Shown: in pieces, positions 47,362 through 60,010 of the stretch
Layout: every line of letters begins with the position of its first letter
How positions within the stretch are numbered: the stretch's first letter is position 1
Assembly (NCBI GenBank): GCA_032358255.1
Contig: JAULBX010004443.1
Span: forward strand, 310,001-374,000
DNA: 64,000 nucleotides
From: Heterotrichella gracilis
Taxonomy: Eukaryota; Sar; Xanthophyceae; Tribonematales; Xanthonemataceae
Direction of reading: 5' to 3'
Program-made: the position numbers and the translations under genes
Notes under the pieces: generated by a model
Seen by the model: only the letters and a program-made list of their open reading frames with translations
Databases searched by the model: none
What the model was told of the DNA's origin: nothing

Positions 47362-48203
47362 GGCTGCCGCTGGCCGTCGCGGGAACGGCAGTAGCAGCAG
47401 CCCGTGCGCCTGCTCTCGAGGCGGGTAACCGTGTTGAAGTGCAAAGCGCGTTGGGTGAGCCGTCCCGGCCGTCCCAGCGATACCCAGCGACACCAAGTTT
47501 AGTTGCACAGCAAACTGGCAGGAGAGGGTTCAACAGCCCGCGCTTTCCAATTGTTTAGGTCCACGCAGCACTGATCCTCCCAGACACTCAACACAGGGTG
47601 ACGGATTTCTCCACACGCACAAGACCTAACGCCTGCGACCACAAGAGCACTGCAACGCTATTGGTCAACAAAAGAGGTGGTGCAATAAAGATAGAATTGG
47701 GTCAGGGATGTGCGAGTTAGTTAGAGTTGGATAAGTGAGAACACTTATCCGCATGCTAAAGCATGGGTTTCCAGGCGACTTTAGCCAGGTTCGGCGCCCA
47801 GGGCCCTTCCGGAAGCTGCGCTGCACCTGACGCCTCCCCCCACTGGTTTCAGAGCACACTCAAGTGGGGTGGCATTCACAAGCCCCTCACGAGTTGAGGA
47901 CAACACTCCCTCAGCTTAGTTTTTGAAAATAGAAAAAAAAAACAATGCTGCCAATGCATGCTGCTTGCAGACATAGCGGGAATAGTACTCTGTAAATATA
48001 CAATTGCAGAGATCCTGTACAATGATTGGATACACACACAGACGGTACATGACCTGAATGGACTGTGATGCCACGTGTGACTGGCATACAGGTTTCAGAC
48101 CTGGCGTGATTATCCCAGGAAACCTTAAGGCAACTGCGGGTGGTGGCCACCCCACCCTGCCCCTGTTCCCTTGCGAGGGCACCCATGCACGTGGGGGCTT
48201 ACC
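47362..48203. other. Spacer, no supported gene
   Basis: 5' flank of the CBP60-like gene and 3' flank of the aldehyde oxidase; both are on the minus strand. No open frame with a motif. Confidence 0.5.
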
Positions 48204-51200
48204 CTACACCTTCCACTGCGAGATCCAGCTGGCAACATTCCCTGCTGCACCTCCACCATGCTCACCCTCAGGCACCACCACCCACTCCTGCACCAAGGGC
48301 TCCCCACCCACCCCATCCCCCACCACCCGCGCACCCGCCACCTGCCCCCAGTCAATCCCCCACTCGTCAGCAGGCAGCGCTCCACCATCAGACACCCCAA
48401 CATGGCTCCCTGCACTGCTTCCACACCTCGCCAACAGCACAGACCCGGAATCTGACCCGTCAACAACTCTTGCCAATGGCTGTGCGTCCCCCCCCTGGCC
48501 CGCCCCCTCAGCCCTCCACCTGTCCTGTGGTGCCATGTGCATCTCGCCCCGAATGACGTCAGCCACCCAGAATGCGCCCAGCCCGCCGCGCACCGCCTCC
48601 AGCGTTGCGGGTGCACCCAGGGGGAGGAAGCCACCGCCAAAGCCTGCAGGTGTGGGATGTTGAGTGAGCACCATGCTGCGTAACTTGAGCACGGATTTCC
48701 AAGGGATTCGAAAATCGTTCTTTCTCTGGCGTAGTGATGGTGCATGTACTTGTTCGCCACTGCAATAGGCACCCATCACACTACCATGCTGTATTACATA
48801 TGCTCTCTTCAGGTTTGAGGTTTGAATTTTGAGGGATTTTAAGGCAATTACGGTGAAGGTGTGAACCCTGGACCCTAAACCCTGGCCACTTGCAGTGACT
48901 TTTCTGCAAGGGAAATTTCCTTATTCCTCCCAACTTCCGTCCCCTTCTCACCTAGCTCCTTCCTCCCCTCCCTGACTGCATGTCGAATGGCCATGAGCAC
49001 CGATGCGCTGAGCAGCATGGATGGCTCCCCGCTTGCCTTGCTGCCCATGATGCCGCGCGTGTTGGGCGAGTCCGCCAGGAAGGTGATGTGCATGATGCGG
49101 GGCACGTCGGCAATGCTGGGGACCTGAGAAGAAGAGATGGGAGGTTTGGCTGGGGATGAGGATAGGTGCGCGGAGCAGATGAGAACACCTCTAGGGATAC
49201 CCCTGGTGATGACTTGCCGCGACAAAATGGCAGTGGGGAACACACTGGAATTGCATCCAAAATGGCAGTGGAGAAATACACTGGAATTGTACCCAAAATA
49301 ATTGCAGGATGATGCAGCTGCCCTAAATTCCGTGCCCCCTCCCACCTTGTAGTTCCATGTGCTATCTGTGATGAGCCTGCCTGTCTGCGTGTCCCACACA
49401 ACCTCCTCGCACGTCTGGAAGCCAACCCCCTGGATGAACGCGCCCTCAACCTGCGGGGGGGTGGGTACACATGGGGGGTAAGGGCCAGGAAAAGGGGGAG
49501 GTGCACAGAGGAACGACATGTGCACATGAAAGAAATTGTGTGAGCAGACCCAACAGGATATCTGGTGGCCCTGCCAGACTCGGCTATTGGCTAGGCATGC
49601 CACCATGACAACGCCACCACGCACGCTCATGCCACACAATCATGATGCACCCTGCAACCCCAACAATGCAGTACACTTTCCATACCTGCCCAATGTCCGC
49701 CGCCGGGTTGAGGCTCCTCCCGCAGTCAAACAGTATGTCTGCCCGCCGCACCTCCTTCTCACCCGTCAGCAGGTCAATCTCAACCTCACACAGCGCAGCA
49801 CCAAAGGAGCAGTATGCCAGCTGGCGGCCTGTCACTGCACCTGGGCCGCGCTCACCGCCATCATAGCGGGCAACGGCGGTGAGGCGAGCCTGGGGGAGAG
49901 GGGAGGCAGGCGGGTGGGTCAGGGCAGTAGGCAGCATCATGGTGGGTGAGGCATGCATGGGAGGTGGGTGGTGTGGGCAGATGGCAATCACATGTGAGTG
50001 GGCTGACAGACTGTGGCCATAAATCATCATGCTGGTGGTGTGAGGCTGATCAACATAGCAGACAGTGAGAGTGGGCGATTGGGTGCGTACATTGGCGGGG
50101 GTTGTGCCTGGATCTGGCACCGCTGCTGCCAGAATGTCCGTCCATGTTGCGCCAGCTGGCAGGCCCTGGGCCAGGGGCAGTAGCTGTGCAACCAGATCCG
50201 CACACGCCTCGCTGATGGCCTGAATTGAAAGGAGGCCAAGGGTTTGATTCAGGCGGGCTTCCAGGCAGGTAATGCAGCTGTATGTAGTGCACGTCACACA
50301 GGCTAGATGCAGGCCTCACATAAGGAACACCAGCACATGCAATTAAGAAACATGCATTCGTGCAAACCCATCCATGTCCTCGCTTGTTTTCCTCACACCT
50401 GGCAGGCCGCCTCCGACGTTGTGCTTGACCATGTTGGCCCCCCGTTGGGCGCCACGTGGCTGTCGGCATCGCCCACGCGTACCAGGGCCAGGGGGATGGG
50501 GGCGGAGCCGCTGGGGAGGATCTTGCTCAGCGCATACACAGCCATCTGGGAAGTGATAGGGGGGAAATCAGCACATGTAAGGGTTAATGGCATGTGAGGC
50601 AGCATGTGTGGCTAACCCCAGGAAGCCCACCCTCTTGCATGGTGTGGTGCTGATATCAATGTCACAGCAATAGGCGTGGCTGTGCACAAGCTGGCAGTGC
50701 AGCCATGCATTTAATAATGCAGCGTGGCACATGCGGTGTTTCCTCCTCACCTGCTTGCACTTTGTGTTGAGTCCCTGGCCCATCTCCAGCCCTCCAGTGG
50801 TGATCAGCACCGAGCCATCCCCGTAGATGGACACAGCGGCGGTGATGGGGGGAGGGGCAATGTCCATCCTGCACAGGAAGCCACAGCATGGGACTTGGCC
50901 TGTGGCATGTGTATCCTGACTGCGGCCCGTGTACCTTGACCGCATACAAACATGCCCAGCTACTGGCAACATGTGCACATGTCCAGGCCGGATACAGCTT
51001 GCAGGAGTAATTCTTGTACCACGTGCGTATGCACCGTACCATTCTGCGCTCAGAATACCAAAGACATGCATCCGTCATGGACGGGGGGGGGGGCACCACG
51101 CCGCCCCCCCTCCCCCTCCCCTCCCTCCTTCCTCCCCACCTGCACGGCGTGATTGCAATCCCCCTCTTGCGCCACTTGTTGTCCTTGTTGAACTGCGCCA

Positions 51201-54200
51201 CCTCCCCGCTGCGCTTACCATACTCCCCCTGCTCCTGGAGCTGGGACCAGATGGTGGGCAGCGTGAACAGGTTGGAGTCAAACTCCAGGCCAAGGGAGGT
51301 GCGCATGGTGGGCCGGAGGGCTGTGGGAGGGGGGCGGGAGGGGTTGTGTAGGGCCAGCAACTAGTGCTGTGATTGTTGTTAAAAAATGCGATATAAATTT
51401 GCATATCCTATTTCTATATGATAAGTATACAGCCATTCATATTGACATGGGCATGGCTGATTTGTAAGTACATGTAGGCTCAAACATATAGACCCAAGGC
51501 GGTCTAGTAAACTTTAGAAGAGATTTGCTCAGAGATGCAGTTGGACTTGCACTGGTGTGGCCCCGTGTTGTGTTATTGACCACCCACCTGCGCCGTTTGC
51601 TGCTGCCTTCATTCCCCCCTTGTGGCATGTGTTCATCAGCGGCAGCTCAACATTGCCACGCCAACTGGAGGGCAGACCTGCAAAGAGAGGAGAATGAGAG
51701 TCAACACAAAGGGAAGAGTGCATGAGGTGGGGGGCTGCAACACCCTGCCCCCACTGCTTCCTTGCCAGTGCACTGACGGGCAGTGGGTGCAATGCCACAC
51801 CCTGGCACACACCGCACCCGCCTGCTCCACCCTCCACCCATCTCGCCCTCACCTGTTGCCCCGCAGTGTGAAAGGAAGTTCCGCTGCTTGACCTCAGCAG
51901 GGTCCTTGCCTAATGTGAGCGCCACGTGCTCCATCACGTGCTCAAGAATCATGGCGCTGTTGAGGAAGCCGGGACCGCGCATGATGGTGCGCGGGGGCAG
52001 GTGCAGGCGCGCCAGGCAGCCCTCCACCTCCATGTGCGGTATGTCATAGGCCTGGTCCACGCATGTGGCGATGATCATGACGTCGTTGTCGCTGATGTCC
52101 TTCACGGCACCGCCAACAGTCCACACCTGGGAGGGGATTGGGAGAGCGGCATTGGCATAATGAGATTAGCCGTGTGTACCCACCATGGCAGCGTGATCTG
52201 CGCACATCTAGCAATGCCATGCATGCATGTCCTGGAAGCGACGCAGACGCAGATGGTCAGTAGCTGCTGACATTGGTGCCATGGATGATGCGCTGCTCAA
52301 TGCTGTAACCAACTCATCTATACTGTGGCCAGCCTCCACATCCTACCCCTGCCATCAGCACCCCCGCCTGCCAACACCTCTACCCTATTATCCCCACCTT
52401 GAGCTTGAGCGCGCTGAGCTTGCCGCTGTCATCAAACGCCACATCGTATTTGATGCGTGTGTTGGAGCGACCCCCGTTCATGCGGAAGTCATCATTGCGG
52501 TTGGGCACCACGCGCACGCCCCGGCCCAGGGTGTGCGCGGCAACCGCAGCGGCTGCAGCCACGTTGACTGGGCGCGTCACCTTGCCGCCAAAGGCACCGC
52601 CCACACGGCGACACACTGTGGAGACCAAGGGTGGCAGTGGGGTGGGGGCGCTTTCATCCAGTGTCAGGTTATTGTTTAGTAATGGATGCATGCTGCTCAA
52701 TCTGTGTCATATGCACAGCCGCTGTACAGGATGGACAACTGAAGTGCAGCATACAGCTCAGATCACAACCCATTGCCGGCATGTGCGATGCCGGGATCCC
52801 CCATTGCCACCTGTGCCGCCACCCACCTGCGTGCACCTTGTTGAGGCTGATGCCGAGCACTGTGGACACCGCCCGCTGCACCATGTCGATGCTCTGGGTG
52901 CCGCAATGCACACGCATGGCACCGCCCTCGTCGGGGTAGGCAACGGCGGCCTGGGGGGTGGATGGTGTGTGGGTTGGGGTCAGATGTGGAACAAGATGCA
53001 TGGAGTTGGAGGGGGGAGTAAGGGCCCAATGCACCATCTGTGAATTGCATTGCCATGCTGCAAGCGCTCGAGACCTGGGACACATGCAGCCCCTGCCACA
53101 GCCCCACCACCTCACCCCCGCCCACCCACCTGCGTCTCCATGTAAAAGTGTTGCTGTGACCCAAACTCCCAGGTGGCATCGCGGATGACGTGGGGGGCGG
53201 CCTCAAGTGCCTGCGCCACATTACCCACTCCCACGTGCACGCTGCGCTGACCAGACACGCCTGAAGCAGAGGGGGGAGCCATTGCTGCAGTTAGTAATTT
53301 GCCACTTGGAGATATGCAGAATGTCTCAAGGCATTCTATCAAACTGAAACACAGCATAGTATGCTGTAGCAGTCATACAGTCATCCCGACCGACAGCAGG
53401 AGTGGCAAGACGCGCCAAGGCCAGCCATGCGTGCATGCCAGTCATGCCCATGCCCGCATGCCCACGGTCCAGAATCACCTCCCCTACCTCCCAGGTCGTA
53501 GAACGAGTCCCTTGCAATTGCCTCATCCAGTGTGAAGATGGGTGCGTCCCCACCCTCAGGCGGGCCGTAGGTGACAGCAACCAGCTTGGCAGCGCGCTCA
53601 GCAGCGACCTGCGGGGTGAGGATGCAACATCATCAGGGTAGAAGAAAGTCAACGGATGTTTGGTCCAGACACTCTGATTTGTGTGAGGGTGCTGCGGCAC
53701 CAGTGCAGCTGCTCTCTTGTGCACTGGCAGACACCAGTCCTCACATGGCCAGGCGGACCACAGTGACAGGCAGGCAGCTACACCGCCTATCCAACCTGCT
53801 CCCAACATGTGTGTGCCACACGCCACCCACCACCTCCACCAGCACCCACCTGTGTGTCTGCCACCACCAGCCCCAGGCGCGCCCCCACATACTCCACACT
53901 GCCATCCGCAAACAGCACATCATCGTACGCCATGTTGCTGCCCCCTTTGGGCACGTCACCGGCACCAATGAACGCTACCACGCCGTCTTGCAGCAGCGCC
54001 TGGTGGGGGTCTATGCAGGTGACAGTGGCGTGCGCGCGCGATGAGAGCACAAATGCCCCGTGCAGCACTCCGGTGTCCACCCCCACGTCTGAGGTGTACT
54101 GGGCCTCGCCGCTGACCTGGAGAGGAATGAATTGAATTAGTGCTTTTACTTTTGTATACATTTTGTTTTGGAAGTGGGTGTATGTTGTTGTATTGTTTTT

Positions 54201-57200
54201 CTTAGTTTGCTCTTCTATGCAGAGGGTACTGGCACCATGCGGAGGGTAATCCTCATGGTGGCAGAAATTGGACTGGAATCACATCGCAACTGGGCTCGAG
54301 TGCGTGGCATGTGGCGGGCGGTTACAACCATACTTGCAGGTGTGGTGCGAGTGGCTGTGGCCACCCACCTGCAGCTCCACCCTGTCCTTCTCCAGTGGCA
54401 TGCCCACAGGTGGTGCCAAGGTGGAGTAGTCAGGGAAGGTGGCGCTGCCGGTGAGGGGAGGGGGAGGGGGGGAGGCGGCGCAAGACAGCAGGCGGGCCAG
54501 GGCGGGGGGCGGGCAAGAAATCTGGGACAGAGCAGGGTGGTGGGTGAGTAAGCAGCAACAGAAGAGCTGGCATAGTATTCCATGCACCAGGAGGCACGCA
54601 AGTGACGGACAGGGCTCAGGGACATTGCAGATGACCAGGGATAATATGGCAGTACAGCTGGCATGACCAGGGATAATATGGTGCTGTTCAGCTGCTTTAG
54701 AGTACATGATCAGGCATCATCCAGCTCAAACGCCCAGGAACCCCTCTCACCAGTGGCACCAGCCCCTGGAACAGCAGCCCCTCCGCCACCCGCATGTTGA
54801 ACCCTCCCTCCTCCACCCCCGCAGCCCCCATGTGGCCCCGCCCCGCCTCCAGTGCGGCCACCAGTGTGTCGGGAGTCAGGCCGGCGCTGATCAGGGCCTC
54901 GACAGTGGTCAGGCGGATCAGGCGCCAGGTGCCGGAGGCTGGAGGGGGGGATGCAAGTGGGTCAGTGTGGCCGAAATGAACCAAGGTGGGTACAGTATGC
55001 GCGCCAAGGGTGCGGGATTGGGCGTTTGGGGCTATCGCAGCATACAACGTACAACTGTCCGCGTGGCTCAGTGCAGAGGTGCAGGGTTTGATACATGCAA
55101 AGGCACTGACAGCATGGCCATATTTGTAAACGTATATTTTGTACCCTTTCATACCAACAATAAACTCACTTTTTTATTTATTATCCTCTCATAATTGTAG
55201 AACATACAAGAGCAACAAATTTTGTTTTGTAAGTAGGACCCGAAAACTTTGCCAGGAAATGGTTTTTTAACATTAAAATAATCGAGGGGGGTCTCGCAAA
55301 TGTGCAACATTTCCGGAATGTTGAGGGAGCAGTATTAGGTCCCGTGACCCAACGCACCCATAACTTCAGCTTGTCCGACCGCAACACTCAAGTCGATAAA
55401 CAGCAAACTACTTTCCCGCAGGCGCACTGCTGCCTCTGCCCTTAGGTTTATCCCCCTTGTGAAACAAACGGGGAGGAACCACAGGCGGGCCATTAAAACA
55501 CAATATTTTATTGTGCACGAAGAGGCAGTAGGGGAAAAAGGTAGGTTTGTAAAAAGGTAGGTTTGTATTTACTTTTAAGCTGAAATTCATATTTTTTTCA
55601 AAGCTTCACAGTTGTTCAGTTGCAGCCATGGTGCGTGTGTGTGCCTCACCATCCTCCGTGCCCAGGAATGCCCTTGCGCTTGCCTGGCCCCCCTTGCCCA
55701 GGCTGACGGTCAGCGCCATGTTCACCACAGCCACAGCGTTGTAGAAGCGGTGGGCAACCTGCAGGCAAGCACACAGGGACAGGTCATGACTCGTAACACA
55801 CACAGGTCCCGCTACGGCCATTGGCATCAGCAGGAGCACAGGCATCATCATGCCCACAAAAGGACGTGGCATGGCTAGGACAAGGGCATGGTGCCCAAGA
55901 CAATGAGGGCAGTGAATGGTACCACATGGACCCGTGTGGCATGGGCAAGAGGACACCTTCCCATGGCACGCACTGGCCATAAGCAGTAGAGAAACAGGCG
56001 GGACTGGCAAATGTCATCATTATGCAAACACAAGCTAGCTTCAACATCCTCTTGATTTAATTTTTAATTTCCCGCAGCACCCGCACCTTGTGTGACCAAA
56101 ACGTGTCCCTCTTTGCCATGGCAGGCACATGCACCGCAGTTAGCACCTGGCCACCAGCAAGGTCAAGGGAGCACAAGGGATCAACAATGTCTTCAACAGG
56201 GAACCACCTGCGGTGGGAGGGCGAGTAGGTAGGGGGTAAGCGCGCAGGAGGAAGTGCGAGTTGTGCCATGCCACATGTGCACCAAGGCACCTCATGTGCA
56301 CACGCGACCCACGCAAGGGCCAGGTGCTCCACCATCCACCCAACAGCACCAGCAGGCAGGCGCCTTGGCACCCACCCACAGTGGATACAGCCCCACACAC
56401 ATACACACAGCGCCCAGCCCTCACCTTGTCCCCTTTGCATCGCTGACCGCTGCCCTCCCCCCCGCAGCAGCCAGTGTGGTCAGCACATCGCTCTGCAGAC
56501 CATGGGACCTGCACAGCGCAAGGTTGCCCCCTAGGGTGGCGGCGTTGCGCACGTGGGTGCCGGCAATGCGCGCGAGGTGGTCGGACAGCGCGGCCCATGC
56601 CTGGGGGTTGGCGCAGGGGGTGGTGCGCAGCGCGCGTATGGTTTCGCCTATCGTCACTGACCCACCCAGCATCAGGCCGCCCTGCGGAAAGGTGGTGTAG
56701 GCTGGAGTGAATGCACGATTGGGGCAGAAGTAACAGTGGGCCCGTCACAGGGCAGAGGTGAGCACGGGTGTGCATGCGAGGGGCGTGAAAATCGCATGCG
56801 GGAGCGACATAGCGGCACTGCGCATGCACGCATGATGACACATTCTGCCCTAGGTACCCTCAGCCCCCACCTTGACCACCCCCACCACCCGCATCTCCTC
56901 CACCCTCTTGAGGTCCACCAGCACAGACTGCGTGGGCCACTCGTGGTACACCCCTGCACCCGTGTTGCCACCAACCAGGCACCACCCCTGGCCACCCCAC
57001 TCCTCCAGCGCCGCCCACAGCTGCGGCAGCGAGGTGGGTGCCAGCCATATGTGGTCGGTACAGGAGGGCAGAGCAGGGGTTGAGAGGGTTGGGGGTAGGG
57101 ATGCCTTGGCCTGCGTGATGAGATGGGGTGGTGTGGGTAGCGGAACATTGGCATTACATGAAGGGGAATTACTAGCATTGAGCCACACACGATGCCTTGC

Positions 57201-59145
57201 CTCCCAGTAGCATGCACCACAACTGGCAGCAGTGGGGTGTGACTGGAGTTATGGCCCATGCCTACGCACACGTGCTGGTCTCCAAAGTACCAGGCATTTG
57301 GCTAACCGGCAGTGCCACTCTGCATTGCTACTAGCACCGCGGGCCAAAGCCAAGGTGTGCCCCATCACCCAGGCCGCACCTTCACATATGCCTTCAGCTC
57401 CTGCGGGAATGGCAGTGGCTGGGCCGCCCCCTCCACCCGCCCTGCCCCGCAGCTGTGCAGGCCAAGATCCTCAATGTCAACACCAGCCAGGAGGCTCTGG
57501 GGGAGAAGGGAAGGGAGGCAGGAGGGGAAGCGTGACATGACTGATGGAGATATAATAAAGCCGTCATTTGGCAGCCCCCCATGCAGCAAATGTGCCCAGC
57601 AATACCCCAATGCCATGGTGGCGCGATACCTTGGAAATCCGTGGCACGTATGGTACCATATTGCCATATGACGATAGGTGATAAGGTGCAATCAACAACT
57701 GTGCAGCGCCAAATCAGCACAAGCGCATGGCGGTATTGAAATGAGGTGTGCACGGGCAAGACTGCACAGGCCGGGTCCAACATATAGCTCCCCACCACCA
57801 TCCCCCCTTCCCCACCTTTGCCCCATCCAGTATTGGCCTGTACCCCGTGCACCTGCACAGGTTGCCGTCCAGCGCGTGCTCAAGCTGGGCGGGGGTCTGG
57901 CCATCACCGCCGCACACCAGTGCAGCGTGGCAGGCAACCACCATGCCGGGGGTGCAGAAGCCGCACTGGGAGCCGTGGAAGCCGGCGATGCGCTCTGGCG
58001 GAGGGGAGATCAGGGGCTGAGGGAGGGTGAACAATGGCTGGTAGGGTAGGGCCACACAGGAAGCCCCCGCTTCACCCGCCATCTATACGAGACTTCTGGT
58101 AAGGTAATGCGCACCAGTACTAACAACCCCGCTCCCTCCCTTACACATGGTTATAATTTAATTTTGATGTACAAATTGGTATATTATAAATAATAATGAC
58201 CAAAGAATACCCGATTTGTCGCAAGTCCCCGCCCCCCCCTGTCTCCCTCCCTCACACACACACACACACACACAAGCGCACCCTCCCCTACATCTGGGCC
58301 CCCCTCACCTTGCACTGGGTGCAGCCCCTTTGCCGCCGAGCCCAGCCCCTCCACCGTGACCACGTGGCATCCGTCAAGCGAACCCACCGGCTGCAGGCAG
58401 GAGTTGAGGCTGGTGCACGTAGACACACCTGGGCAGAAGAGGCCAAACGGTACAGATCAGGTAGGTATGCTGTCCACTTATGCATATGTTGGCTTGCACT
58501 CAATTACGCAGCGCAATATAGCCCCAGGGCATGCATGCCATTGTGGTGTGCCGTGGCATGCGTGCACCATTCCAGGTGAGCGCCAAGTTTGTTCCATGGG
58601 TGCCTTTCACCCCCGCCCCCACCTGTGTTGTGGTCATAGCTGTACACCTCAACGGTGCAGGCGCCACACCCGCCCTCGCCACAGGCAAGCTTGGTGCCCT
58701 GCAGGAGGGAAGGGTGGGGGGTGGGCAAAGGGAGGTGGGGGGTGAGTGGGTGGGGCAGACTGGGACGGCTGCACATTGTGAGGCAAAATCGTTTGCTGTT
58801 GTTGCAGCTTGGCTTGGCAGTGGCATGCCTATGACAGGACAGGGACTAGTCAGGTCAAGCAGATACCGTGACGAAGTCATGTAGCGGTGTTTTTTGCCAC
58901 GCCTAAGCACGCTGAGGCCTGCACTAGTTGGTGGTGGTGTTTTCTTCTCGCAGCGGACCCTAGGTGTGGTGTACACGTGCCTTGAGTCCTAGGTGTGTCC
59001 GCAAGTAGTCGTTGAGCGAGGTGGTCAGGTCGGTGCCAGCGGCAACCTCGTACAGCTGCTGGTTGACACCAATGACGAGGGACTGCGCCAGGCGACCGCT
59101 GCTAGCATTGGCAGGGTTGAAGCGATACTTCTTAGGGTTTGCCAT
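48204..59145 (-). CDS. Molybdo-flavoenzyme of the xanthine dehydrogenase family, aldehyde-oxidase type
   Basis: 26 exons, 1481 residues, all phases agree: 59145-58981, 58698-58623, 58428-58309, 57994-57816, 57496-57380, 57110-56871, 56681-56425, 56207-56087, 55758-55650, 54938-54751, 54521-54369, 54116-53850, 53608-53488, 53260-53130, 52950-52827, 52615-52398, 52126-51853, 51677-51588, 51320-51140, 50868-50751, 50545-50399, 50219-50091, 49889-49686, 49450-49346, 49123-48952, 48643-48204. Domains: 2Fe-2S I (CGEGGCGAC, Cys61/66/69 plus Cys91), 2Fe-2S II (QCGFCTPGM and LCRCTGY), FAD (LVGGNTGAGVY, HVRNAATLGGNLA), molybdopterin (VSGEAQYTSD, HFYMETQ, RRVGGAFGGK, GGLEMGQGLNTK, catalytic Glu1311 in SKASGEP). 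The substrate loop reads MRGPGFLN, not the FRGFGGPQ of xanthine dehydrogenases, and GLNTKCKQMA is oxidase-like, so an aldehyde oxidase is favoured. About 127 Gly/Val-rich residues extend past the usual end. Intron 1 starts with GC. Confidence 0.9.
55130..55610. other. AT-rich segment inside an aldehyde oxidase intron
   Basis: Composition drops sharply within the 711-nt intron 55649-54939. No terminal repeats or target duplication were recognised, so it is only noted as a possible small insertion. Confidence 0.4.
58253..58275. repeat. (CA)n microsatellite
   Basis: About eleven CA units in an aldehyde oxidase intron, on the pyrimidine-rich side. Confidence 0.95.
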
Positions 59146-60010
59146 GGTGGGTCACGTGGAGGGAGGCAAGTCGGAATGGCAGTGGCAATGGCAGTGACAA
59201 CGGCAGAATGTAAAAGGGAACCTGGCAGGTCAGGCAGAGAGAAGCAAAGAACGTGCGATGAGCATGCTGTTTGCTTGCCCTGTGTCGTGTGGCCCAGTGG
59301 GTGATGTGCATGCACAGACCCTAGTATTTCATACAGAGTGCTAAGGCCCGACAGTGCCTGATCTGTCGCCAGGTCTCGCCGCCCTGTGAATGTGGCCCTG
59401 CAACGATGCGAAAGAAGCTCGGGCTAAAAACTCTTGGGTTGCGTAAATTGTGCGATGTCGTGGCCATACAGTATACGGCCGGTGGAAACCGCCGCTTGCA
59501 CCGCCGCGCTCAACCTCTTTAACGGAAACCCACTTGAAGAAAGACAGAGTAGACCTTCTTCTTCTGCCGATTGCTGATATTTTAGCTCAAATTGAGCAGG
59601 GTTTTACATCAGGCTGCAGTGCATCTTTCCGGATGCCGGACGCAATGCCGCAATGCATGCAGGCCAGGTTTGTGTGCGCCCAGATCGCTCACCCATATGC
59701 TTTTGCTTGGTGAAAAATAGCACCTGTAATTATGCATAGACAGGTTCTCGGCATAGGTTCTTGTGTTTGGAAGGTAACGTGATGTAGAATTCACAAGTAG
59801 CTGCGGCCACGGCATGCATTGTGTCGTGGGGCCAAGTATGTTGGCACTCAGTATGAGGCACTGCAGAGCACCTGAGTTGTGCAATGCCAGCCAAAGTTTG
59901 GAGAGAGATTGTGGGTGTGTCGATTCGACTGCTTGCTACTGGGTTGCAAACTCTTGTAAGGTATCATCTGAAATGGTCAGGTGGCCATTAACCCTATAGA
60001 TTCCTAGATA
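59146..60010. other. Spacer between divergent genes
   Basis: Separates the aldehyde oxidase start (minus) from the coiled-coil gene (plus); expected to hold both promoters. No supported coding sequence. Confidence 0.5.

Noticed and set aside
48204-59145. Naming the molybdo-flavoenzyme xanthine dehydrogenase
   Set aside because: The FRGFGGPQ-type loop of xanthine dehydrogenases is replaced by MRGPGFLN, and other motifs are oxidase-like.
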